Below are positions 54,259-64,000 of a stretch of 64,000 nucleotides of DNA, piece by piece. Source of the DNA: Nansenia antarctica (taxonomy: Eukaryota > Chordata > Actinopteri > Argentiniformes > Microstomatidae); NCBI GenBank assembly GCA_963989245.1, contig CAXDII010000319.1, forward strand, positions 637,501 to 701,500, written 5' to 3'. The position numbers and the translations under genes are program-made. The notes under the pieces are model-generated. The model was given only the letters and a program-made list of their open reading frames with translations. It was not told where the DNA came from and searched no databases. Position 1 is the first letter of the stretch. The number at the start of each line of letters is the position of its first letter.

Positions 54259-56416
54259 GAGATTGTCAAAAGAGACTCCGAAAACGAAACGTTGATCACT
54301 TTTGAGCAAAAGGCTGCACACACGCAATTCAAGTTGCTCTGATTGGCATTTAGAGTTACATTATAGGAGCATTCAGCAACAAGTCAAAATGTGCTCTAGA
54401 AAAGCAGAAAACAACACTGATAGAACTTGAGAACGAATGCAAAAAACAGTCCACTCTAAGAACAGGCCGCTTGGACACTTTCAGAACAGCTCTGTTAATG
54501 ACTGAAAACAGCTCTCGAAGAGATTGTCAAAAGAGACTCTGAAAACGAAACGTTGATCACTTTTGAGCAAAAGGCTGCACACACGCAATTCAAGTTGCTC
54601 TGATTGTCATTTAGAGTTACATTATAGGATTATTCAACAACAAGTCAAAATGTGCTCGTGAAAGGCAGAAAACAACACTTTGATAGTTTGATATAACTTG
54701 AGAACGAATGCAAAAAACAGTCCACTCTAAGAACAGGCCGCTTGGACACTTTCAGAACAGCTCTGTTAATGACTGAAAACAGCTCTCGAAGAGATTGTCA
54801 AAAGAGACTCCGAAAACGAAACGTTGATCACTTTTGAGCAAAAGGCTGCACACACGCAATTCAAGTTGCTCTGATTGTCATTTAGAGTTACATTATAGGA
54901 GCATTCAGCAACAAGTCAAAATGTGCTCGTGAAAGGCAGAAAACAACACTTTGATAGTTTGATATAACTTGAGAACGAATGCAAAAAACAGTCCACTCTA
55001 AGAACAGGCCGCTTGGACACTTTCAGAACAGCTCTGTTAATGACTGAAAACAGCTCTCGAAGAGATTGTCAAAAGAGACTCCGAAAACGAAACGTTGATC
55101 ACTTTTGAGCAAAAGGCTGCACACACGCAATTCAAGTTGCTCTGATTGTCATTTAGAGTTACATTATAGGATTATTCAACAACAAGTCAAAATGTGCTCG
55201 TGAAAGGCAGAAAACAGCACTTTGATAGTTTGATATAACTTGAGAACGAATGCAAAAAACAGTCCACTCTAAGAACAGGCCGCTTGGACACTTTCAGAAC
55301 AGCTCTGTTAATGACTGAAAACAGCTCTCGAAGAGATTGTCAAAAGAGACTCTGAAAACGAAACGTTGATCACTTTTGAGCAAAAGGCTGCACACACGCA
55401 ATTCAAGTTGCTCTGATTGTCATTTAGAGTTACATTATAGGATTATTCAACAACAAGTCAAAATGTGCTCGTGAAAGGCAGAAAACAACACTTTGATAGT
55501 TTGATATAACTTGAGAACGAATGCAAAAAACAGTCCACTCTAAGAACAGGCCGCTTGGACACTTTCAGAACAGCTCTGTTAATGACTGAAAACAGCTCTC
55601 GAAGAGATTGTCAAAAGAGACTCCGAAAACGAAACGTTGATCACTTTTGAGCAAAAGGCTGCACACACGCAATTCAAGTTGCTCTGATTGTCATTTAGAG
55701 TTACATTATAGGATTATTCAACAACAAGTCAAAATGTGCTCGTGAAAGGCAGAAAACAACACTTTGATAGTTTGATATAACTTGAGAACGAATGCAAAAA
55801 ACAGTCCACTCTAAGAACAGGCCGCTTGGACACTTTCAGAACAGCTCTGTTAATGACTGAAAACAGCTCTCGAAGAGATTGTCAAAAGAGACTCCGAAAA
55901 CGAAACGTTGATCACTTTTGAGCAAAAGGCTGCACACACGCAATTCAAGTTGCTCTGATTGTCATTTAGAGTTACATTATAGGATTATTCAACAACAAGT
56001 CAAAATGTGCTCGTGAAAGGCAGAAAACAACACTTTGATAGTTTGATATAACTTGAGAACGAATGCAAAAAACAGTCCACTCTAAGAACAGGCCGCTTGG
56101 ACACTTTCAGAACAGCTCTGTTAATGACTGAAAACAGCTCTCGAAGAGATTGTCAAAAGAGACTCCGAAAACGAAACGTTGATCACTTTTGAGCAAAAGG
56201 CTGCACACACGCAATTCAAGTTGCTCTGATTGTCATTTAGAGTTACATTATAGGATTATTCAACAACAAGTCAAAATGTGCTCGTGAAAGGCAGAAAACA
56301 ACACTTTGATAGTTTGATATAACTTGAGAACGAATGCAAAAAACAGTCCACTCTAAGAACAGGCCGCTTGGACACTTTCAGAACAGCTCTGTTAATGACT
56401 GAAAACAGCTCTCGAA
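54259..56416. repeat. Octamer higher-order repeat B-T-C-A-T-A-A-A, copy 2
   Basis: 2,158 bp, with the same order as 47514-49671 and the same private G (55217 here, 48472 there; difference 6,745). It is part of a 3,774-bp duplication. Confidence 0.9.
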
Positions 56417-59400
56417 GAGATTGTCAAAAGAGACTCCGAAAACGAAACGTTGATCACTTTTGAGCAAAAGGCTGCACACACGCAATTCAAGTTGCTCTGA
56501 TTGGCATTTAGAGTTACATTATAGGAGCATTCAGCAACAAGTCAAAATGTGCTCTAGAAAAGCAGAAAACAACACTGATAGAACTTGAGAACGAATGCAA
56601 AAAACAGTCCACTCTAAGAACAGGCCGCTTGGACACTTTCAGAACAGCTCTGTTAATGACTGAAAACAGCTCTCGAAGAGATTGTCAAAAGAGACTCTGA
56701 AAACGAAACGTTGATCACTTTTGAGCAAAAGGCTGCACACACGCAATTCAAGTTGCTCTGATTGTCATTTAGAGTTACATTATAGGATTATTCAACAACA
56801 AGTCAAAATGTGCTCGTGAAAGGCAGAAAACAACACTTTGATAGTTTGATATAACTTGAGAACGAATGCAAAAAACAGTCCACTCTAAGAACAGGCCGCT
56901 TGGACACTTTCAGAACAGCTCTGTTAATGACTGAAAACAGCTCTCGAAGAGATTGTCAAAAGAGACTCCGAAAACGAAACGTTGATCACTTTTGAGCAAA
57001 AGGCTGCACACACGCAATTCAAGTTGCTCTGATTGTCATTTAGAGTTACATTATAGGATTATTCAACAACAAGTCAAAATGTGCTCGTGAAAGGCAGAAA
57101 ACAACACTTTGATAGTTTGATATAACTTGAGAACGAATGCAAAAAACAGTCCACTCTAAGAACAGGCCGCTTGGACACTTTCAGAACAGCTCTGTTAATG
57201 ACTGAAAACAGCTCTCGAAGAGATTGTCAAAAGAGACTCCGAAAACGAAACGTTGATCACTTTTGAGCAAAAGGCTGCACACACGCAATTCAAGTTGCTC
57301 TGATTGTCATTTAGAGTTACATTATAGGATTATTCAACAACAAGTCAAAATGTGCTCGTGAAAGGCAGAAAACAACACTTTGATAGTTTGATATAACTTG
57401 AGAACGAATGCAAAAAACAGTCCACTCTAAGAACAGGCCGCTTGGACACTTTCAGAACAGCTCTGTTAATGACTGAAAACAGCTCTCGAAGAGATTGTCA
57501 AAAGAGACTCCGAAAACGAAACGTTGATCACTTTTGAGCAAAAGGCTGCACACACAATTCAAGTTGCTCTGATTGTCATTTAGAGTTACATTATAGGATT
57601 ATTCAACAACAAGTCAAAATGTGCTCGTGAAAGGCAGAAAACAACACTTTGATAGTTTGATATAACTTGAGAACGAATGCAAAAAACACAGTCCACTCTA
57701 AGAACAGGCCGCTTGGACACTTTCAGAACAGCTCTGTTAATGACTGAAAACAGCTCTCGAAGAGATTGTCAAAAGAGACTCCGAAAACGAAACGTTGATC
57801 ACTTTTGAGCAAAAGGCTGCACACACGCAATTCAAGTTGCTCTGATTGTCATTTAGAGTTACATTATAGGATTATTCAACAACAAGTCAAAATGTGCTCG
57901 TGAAAGGCAGAAAACAACACTTTGATAGTTTGATATAACTTGAGAACGAATGCAAAAAACAGTCCACTCTAAGAACAGGCCGCTTGGACACTTTCAGAAC
58001 AGCTCTGTTAATGACTGAAAACAGCTCTCGAAGAGATTGTCAAAAGAGACTCTGAAAATGAAACGTTGATCACTTTTGAGCAAAAGGCTGCACACACGCA
58101 ATTCAAGATGCTCTGATTGTCATTTAGAGTTACATTATAGGATTATTCAACAACAAGTCAAAATGTGCTCGTGAAAGGCAGAAAACAACACTTTGATAGT
58201 TTGATATAACTTGAGAACGAATGCAAAAAACAGTCCACTCTAAGAACAGGCCGCTTGGACACTTTCAGAACAGCTCTGTTAATGACTGAAAACAGCTCTC
58301 GAAGAGATTGTCAAAAGAGACTCCGAAAACGAAACGTTGATCACTTTTGAGCAAAAGGCTGCACACACGCAATTCAAGTTGCTCTGATTGTCATTTAGAG
58401 TTACATTATAGGATTATTCAACAACAAGTCAAAATGTGCTCGTGAAAGGCAGAAAACAACACTTTGATAGTTTGATATAACTTGAGAACGAATGCAAAAA
58501 ACAGTCCACTCTAAGAACAGGCCGCTTGGACACTTTCAGAACAGCTCTGTTAATGACTGAAAACAGCTCTCGAAGAGATTGTCAAAAGAGACTCCGAAAA
58601 CGAAACGTTGATCACTTTTGAGCAAAAGGCTGCACACACGCAATTCAAGTTGCTCTGATTGTCATTTAGAGTTACATTATAGGATTATTCAACAACAAGT
58701 CAAAATGTGCTCGTGAAAGGCAGAAAACAACACTTTGATAGTTTGATATAACTTGAGAACGAATGCAAAAAACAGTCCACTCTAAGAACAGGCCGCTTGG
58801 ACACTTTCAGAACAGCTCTGTTAATGACTGAAAACAGCTCTCGAAGAGATTGTCAAAAGAGACTCTGAAAACGAAACGTTGATCACTTTTGAGCAAAAGG
58901 CTGCACACACGCAATTCAAGTTGCTCTGATTGTCATTTAGAGTTACATTATAGGATTATTCAACAACAAGTCAAAATGTGCTCGTGAAAGGCAGAAAACA
59001 ACACTTTGATAGTTTGATATAACTTGAGAACGAATGCAAAAAACAGTCCACTCTAAGAACAGGCCGCTTGGACACTTTCAGAACAGCTCTGTTAATGACT
59101 GAAAACAGCTCTCGAAGAGATTGTCAAAAGAGACTCCGAAAACGAAACGTTGATCACTTTTGAGCAAAAGGCTGCACACACGCAATTCAAGTTGCTCTGA
59201 TTGTCATTTAGAGTTACATTATAGGATTATTCAACAACAAGTCAAAATGTGCTCGTGAAAGGCAGAAAACAACACTTTGATAGTTTGATATAACTTGAGA
59301 ACGAATGCAAAAAACAGTCCACTCTAAGAACAGGCCGCTTGGACACTTTCAGAACAGCTCTGTTAATGACTGAAAACAGCTCTCGAAGAGATTGTCAAAA

Positions 59401-61824
59401 GAGACTCCGAAAACGAAACGTTGATCACTTTTGAGCAAAAGGCTGCACACACGCAATTCAAGTTGCTCTGATTGTCATTTAGAGTTACATTATAGGATTA
59501 TTCAACAACAAGTCAAAATGTGCTCGTGAAAGGCAGAAAACAACACTTTGATAGTTTGATATAACTTGAGAACGAATGCAAAAAACAGTCCACTCTAAGA
59601 ACAGGCCGCTTGGACACTTTCAGAACAGCTCTGTTAATGACTGAAAACAGCTCTCGAAGAGATTGTCAAAAGAGACTCCGAAAACGAAACGTTGATCACT
59701 TTTGAGCAAAAGGCTGCACACACAATTCAAGTTGCTCTGATTGTCATTTAGAGTTACATTATAGGATTATTCAACAACAAGTCAAAATGTGCTCGTGAAA
59801 GGCAGAAAACAACACTTTGATAGTTTGATATAACTTGAGAACGAATGCAAAAAACACAGTCCACTCTAAGAACAGGCCGCTTGGACACTTTCAGAACAGC
59901 TCTGTTAATGACTGAAAACAGCTCTCGAAGAGATTGTCAAAAGAGACTCCGAAAACGAAACGTTGATCACTTTTGAGCAAAAGGCTGCACACACGCAATT
60001 CAAGTTGCTCTGATTGTCATTTAGAGTTACATTATAGGATTATTCAACAACAAGTCAAAATGTGCTCGTGAAAGGCAGAAAACAACACTTTGATAGTTTG
60101 ATATAACTTGAGAACGAATGCAAAAAACAGTCCACTCTAAGAACAGGCCGCTTGGACACTTTCAGAACAGCTCTGTTAATGACTGAAAACAGCTCTCGAA
60201 GAGATTGTCAAAAGAGACTCCGAAAACGAAACGTTGGTCACTTTTGAGCAAAAGGCTGCACACACGCAATTCAAGTTGCTCTGATTGTCATTTAGAGTTA
60301 CATTATAGGATTATTCAACAACAAGTCAAAATGTGCTCGTGAAAGGCAGAAAACAACACTTTGATAGTTTGATATAACTTGAGAACGAATGCAAAAAACA
60401 GTACACTCTAAGAACAGGCCGCTTGGACACTTTCAGAACAGCTCTGTTAATGACTGAAAACAGCTCTCGAAGAGATTGTCAAAAGAGACTCCGAAAACGA
60501 AACGTTGATCACTTTTGAGCAAAAGGCTGCACACACGCAATTCAAGTTGCTCTGATTGTCATTTAGAGTTACATTATAGGATTATTCAACAACAAGTCAA
60601 AATGTGCTCGTGAAAGGCAGAAAACAACACTTTGATAGTTTGATATAACTTGAGAACGAATGCAAAAAACAGTCCACTCTAAGAACAGGCCGCTTGGACA
60701 CTTTCAGAACAGCTCTGTTAATGACTGAAAACAGCTCTCGAAGAGATTGTCAAAAGAGACTCTGAAAATGAAACGTTGATCACTTTTGAGCAAAAGGCTG
60801 CACACACGCAATTCAAGATGCTCTGATTGTCATTTAGAGTTACATTATAGGATTATTCAACAACAAGTCAAAATGTGCTCGTGAAAGGCAGAAAACAACA
60901 CTTTGATAGTTTGATATAACTTGAGAACGAATGCAAAAAACAGTCCACTCTAAGAACAGGCCGCTTGGACACTTTCAGAACAGCTCTGTTAATGACTGAA
61001 AACAGCTCTCGAAGAGATTGTCAAAAGAGACTCCGAAAACGAAACGTTGATCACTTTTGAGCAAAAGGCTGCACACACGCAATTCAAGTTGCTCTGATTG
61101 TCATTTAGAGTTACATTATAGGATTATTCAACAACAAGTCAAAATGTGCTCGTGAAAGGCAGAAAACAACACTTTGATAGTTTGATATAACTTGAGAACG
61201 AATGCAAAAAACAGTCCACTCTAAGAACAGGCCGCTTGGACACTTTCAGAACAGCTCTGTTAATGACTGAAAACAGCTCTCGAAGAGATTGTCAAAAGAG
61301 ACTCCGAAAACGAAACGTTGATCACTTTTGAGCAAAAGGCTGCACACACGCAATTCAAGTTGCTCTGATTGTCATTTAGAGTTACATTATAGGATTATTC
61401 AACAACAAGTCAAAATGTGCTCGTGAAAGGCAGAAAACAACACTTTGATAGTTTGATATAACTTGAGAACGAATGCAAAAAACAGTCCACTCTAAGAACA
61501 GGCCGCTTGGACACTTTCAGAACAGCTCTGTTAATGACTGAAAACAGCTCTCGAAGAGATTGTCAAAAGAGACTCCGAAAACGAAACGTTGATCACTTTT
61601 GAGCAAAAGGCTGCACACACAATTCAAGTTGCTCTGATTGTCATTTAGAGTTACATTATAGGATTATTCAACAACAAGTCAAAATGTGCTCGTGAAAGGC
61701 AGAAAACAACACTTTGATAGTTTGATATAACTTGAGAACGAATGCAAAAAACAGTCCACTCTAAGAACAGGCCGCTTGGACACTTTCAGAACAGCTCTGT
61801 TAATGACTGAAAACAGCTCTCGAA
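56417..61824. repeat. Long right-domain unit, 20 monomers
   Basis: The order is B-T-A-A-dK-A-M-A-A-T-A-A-dK-A-G-A-M-A-A-d (5,408 bp) without an internal B. The run A-A-dK-A occurs twice (56949-58032 and 59117-60200), followed by M and by G. A change of gtccactc to gtacactc occurs in the G monomer (60201). Confidence 0.86.
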
Positions 61825-63980
61825 GAGATTGTCAAAAGAGACTCCGAAAACGAAACGTTGATCACTTTTGAGCAAAAGGCTGCACACACGCAATTCAAGT
61901 TGCTCTGATTGGCATTTAGAGTTACATTATAGGAGCATTCAGCAACAAGTCAAAATGTGCTCTAGAAAAGCAGAAAACAACACTGATAGAACTTGAGAAC
62001 GAATGCAAAAAACAGTCCACTCTAAGAACAGGCCGCTTGGACACTTTCAAAACAGCTCTGTTAATGACTGAAAACAGCTCTCGAAGAGATTGTCAAAAGA
62101 GACTCTGAAAACGAAACGTTGATCACTTTTGAGCAAAAGGCTGCACACACGCAATTCAAGTTGCTCTGATTGTCATTTAGAGTTACATTATAGGATTATT
62201 CAACAACAAGTCAAAATGTGCTCGTGAAAGGCAGAAAACAACACTTTGATAGTTTGATATAACTTGAGAACGAATGCAAAAAACAGTCCACTCTAAGAAC
62301 AGGCCGCTTGGACACTTTCAGAACAGCTCTGTTAATGACTGAAAACAGCTCTCGAAGAGATTGTCAAAAGAGACTCCGAAAACGAAACGTTGATCACTTT
62401 TGAGCAAAAGGCTGCACACACGCAATTCAAGTTGCTCTGATTGTCATTTAGAGTTACATTATAGGAGCATTCAGCAACAAGTCAAAATGTGCTCGTGAAA
62501 GGCAGAAAACAACACTTTGATAGTTTGATATAACTTGAGAACGAATGCAAAAAACAGTCCACTCTAAGAACAGGCCGCTTGGACACTTTCAGAACAGCTC
62601 TGTTAATGACTGAAAACAGCTCTCGAAGAGATTGTCAAAAGAGACTCCGAAAACGAAACGTTGATCACTTTTGAGCAAAAGGCTGCACACACGCAATTCA
62701 AGTTGCTCTGATTGTCATTTAGAGTTACATTATAGGATTATTCAACAACAAGTCAAAATGTGCTCGTGAAAGGCAGAAAACAACACTTTGATAGTTTGAT
62801 ATAACTTGAGAACGAATGCAAAAAACAGTCCACTCTAAGAACAGGCCGCTTGGACACTTTCAGAACAGCTCTGTTAATGACTGAAAACAGCTCTCGAAGA
62901 GATTGTCAAAAGAGACTCTGAAAACGAAACGTTGATCACTTTTGAGCAAAAGGCTGCACACACGCAATTCAAGTTGCTCTGATTGTCATTTAGAGTTACA
63001 TTATAGGATTATTCAACAACAAGTCAAAATGTGCTCGTGAAAGGCAGAAAACAACACTTTGATAGTTTGATATAACTTGAGAACGAATGCAAAAAACAGT
63101 CCACTCTAAGAACAGGCCGCTTGGACACTTTCAGAACAGCTCTGTTAATGACTGAAAACAGCTCTCGAAGAGATTGTCAAAAGAGACTCCGAAAACGAAA
63201 CGTTGATCACTTTTGAGCAAAAGGCTGCACACACGCAATTCAAGTTGCTCTGATTGTCATTTAGAGTTACATTATAGGATTATTCAACAACAAGTCAAAA
63301 TGTGCTCGTGAAAGGCAGAAAACAACACTTTGATAGTTTGATATAACTTGAGAACGAATGCAAAAAACAGTCCACTCTAAGAACAGGCCGCTTGGACACT
63401 TTCAGAACAGCTCTGTTAATGACTGAAAACAGCTCTCGAAGAGATTGTCAAAAGAGACTCCGAAAACGAAACGTTGATCACTTTTGAGCAAAAGGCTGCA
63501 CACACGCAATTCAAGTTGCTCTGATTGTCATTTAGAGTTACATTATAGGATTATTCAACAACAAGTCAAAATGTGCTCGTGAAAGGCAGAAAACAACACT
63601 TTGATAGTTTGATATAACTTGAGAACGAATGCAAAAAACAGTCCACTCTAAGAACAGGCCGCTTGGACACTTTCAGAACAGCTCTGTTAATGACTGAAAA
63701 CAGCTCTCGAAGAGATTGTCAAAAGAGACTCCGAAAACGAAACGTTGATCACTTTTGAGCAAAAGGCTGCACACACAATTCAAGTTGCTCTGATTGTCAT
63801 TTAGAGTTACATTATAGGATTATTCAACAACAAGTCAAAATGTGCTCGTGAAAGGCAGAAAACAACACTTTGATAGTTTGATATAACTTGAGAACGAATG
63901 CAAAAAACAGTCCACTCTAAGAACAGGCCGCTTGGACACTTTCAGAACAGCTCTGTTAATGACTGAAAACAGCTCTCGAA
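61825..63980. repeat. Final octamer B-T-C-A-T-A-A-d
   Basis: 2,156 bp. It has the same first seven classes as the octamers at 47514 and 54259, but ends in d instead of A and lacks their private G in the fourth monomer. Its B carries ctttcaaaac for ctttcagaac. It is probably an older or separately converted octamer copy. Confidence 0.87.
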
Positions 63981-64000
63981 GAGATTGTCAAAAGAGACTC
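63981..64000. repeat. Partial monomer at the window end
   Basis: These are the first 20 bp of monomer 238. The array continues past the window. The sequence stops just at the base that would tell T from A. Confidence 0.97.

Larger units (their letters stand above)
1..64000. repeat. Satellite DNA array, 271-bp monomer, 237 complete copies
   Basis: The whole window is a head-to-tail tandem array in a single orientation. Monomer starts, walked by the motif gagattgtc, are almost always 271 bp apart. The exceptions are 20 monomers of 261 bp, 21 of 269, 3 of 268, 5 of 273, 2 of 270, and one each of 272 and 266, and each is explained by an indel I can see. These lengths sum exactly to 63,980, so there is no inserted element, inversion or unique sequence. 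Most A-type monomers differ from one another at zero to three positions. Every + strand frame meets a stop in every ordinary monomer, and 271 is not a multiple of 3, so no protein can run through the array. Arrays of this size and homogeneity are known from eukaryotic centromeric, pericentromeric and other heterochromatin; that location here is inference. Neither flank lies in the window. Confidence 0.98.

Noticed and set aside
1..64000. CRISPR array
   Set aside because: The repeat fills the full 271-bp period. There are no short repeats alternating with unique spacers, and no cas genes.
1..64000. Protein-coding genes or a repeat-domain protein
   Set aside because: Every ordinary monomer has stops in all three + frames, for example at monomer positions 45, 82 and 140. 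The 271-bp period shifts frame in each copy, so no ORF passes beyond about one monomer. Small ATG-stop frames such as the one from ATG at monomer 250 recur only because the repeat recurs.
1..64000. Window begins and ends with the same 20 bases, suggesting a circle
   Set aside because: Any window of a 271-bp array has a fair chance of ending in the same phase. The match is the ordinary monomer start, not a terminal repeat.
1..64000. Long terminal repeats or a tandem transposon
   Set aside because: No target-site duplications, no terminal inverted repeats, and no internal coding region lie between copies.
1..64000. Array as pure assembly artefact
   Set aside because: Artificial looping would copy one block exactly. 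Here there are many classes, private variants and non-integer offsets. Individual near-identical blocks, such as 20041/25441, could still be collapsed or doubled, and need long reads to confirm.

Overview
The window is one uninterrupted block of eukaryotic-type satellite DNA. It is a head-to-tail array of a monomer whose ordinary length is 271 bp, with no gene, RNA gene, transposon or unique spacer that I can support. I walked the array by the motif gagattgtc (one monomer has gaggttgtc). I found 237 complete monomers covering 1-63980, plus the first 20 bp of a 238th. The lengths add up exactly: 237 x 271 bp, less the indels I can see (a net 247 bp), gives 63,980. So nothing foreign is hidden in the array. 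The ordinary monomer is about 39% G+C and has 8 CpG sites.

Sixty-four kilobases of near-identical tandem monomers with higher-order structure is typical of centromeric, pericentromeric or other constitutive heterochromatin of a eukaryote. I do not recognise the monomer and cannot name the organism. Many of the recurrent single-base variants are C-to-T or G-to-A changes at CpG, which hints at a genome with germline CpG methylation.

Monomer classes used below (positions are 1-based in the monomer that starts gagattgtc): A, ordinary; T, T at 21 (ctctg for ctccg); M, T at 21 plus T at 27 plus A at 76; V, T at 36 (gtttatc); G, G at 37 (gttggtc); d, 2-bp deletion near 65-67; K, 2-bp insertion after the A6 run near 199; B, a distinct 261-bp class with clustered changes at 88-175; C, A-like with a short B-like patch at 111-118.

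Layout: 1-5146 has only A/T/M-like/G monomers and no B or C. From 5147-7549, d-B dimers appear. From 7550-15390 a 1,624-bp hexamer (C-A-A-G-d-A/T) occurs four times. From about 15.4 to 45.4 kb the array is organised as an 11-12-mer of about 3.0-3.2 kb (B-T-C-A-T-V-(T)-A-M-A-(A)-d), with expanded, shortened and headless copies. From about 45.4 kb to the end V disappears, and octamers (B-T-C-A-T-A-A-A) alternate with blocks carrying dK monomers. A d-B-T trimer recurs through most of the window.

Several kilobase-scale duplications share private variants: 20041-23143 with 25441-28541; 28073-35633 with 36176-43475; 47514-51287 with 54259-58032; and the tandem pairs at 11601/13225 and 21858/22944. 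The picture is of an array evolving by repeated unequal exchange and block amplification in register, plus short gene-conversion patches.
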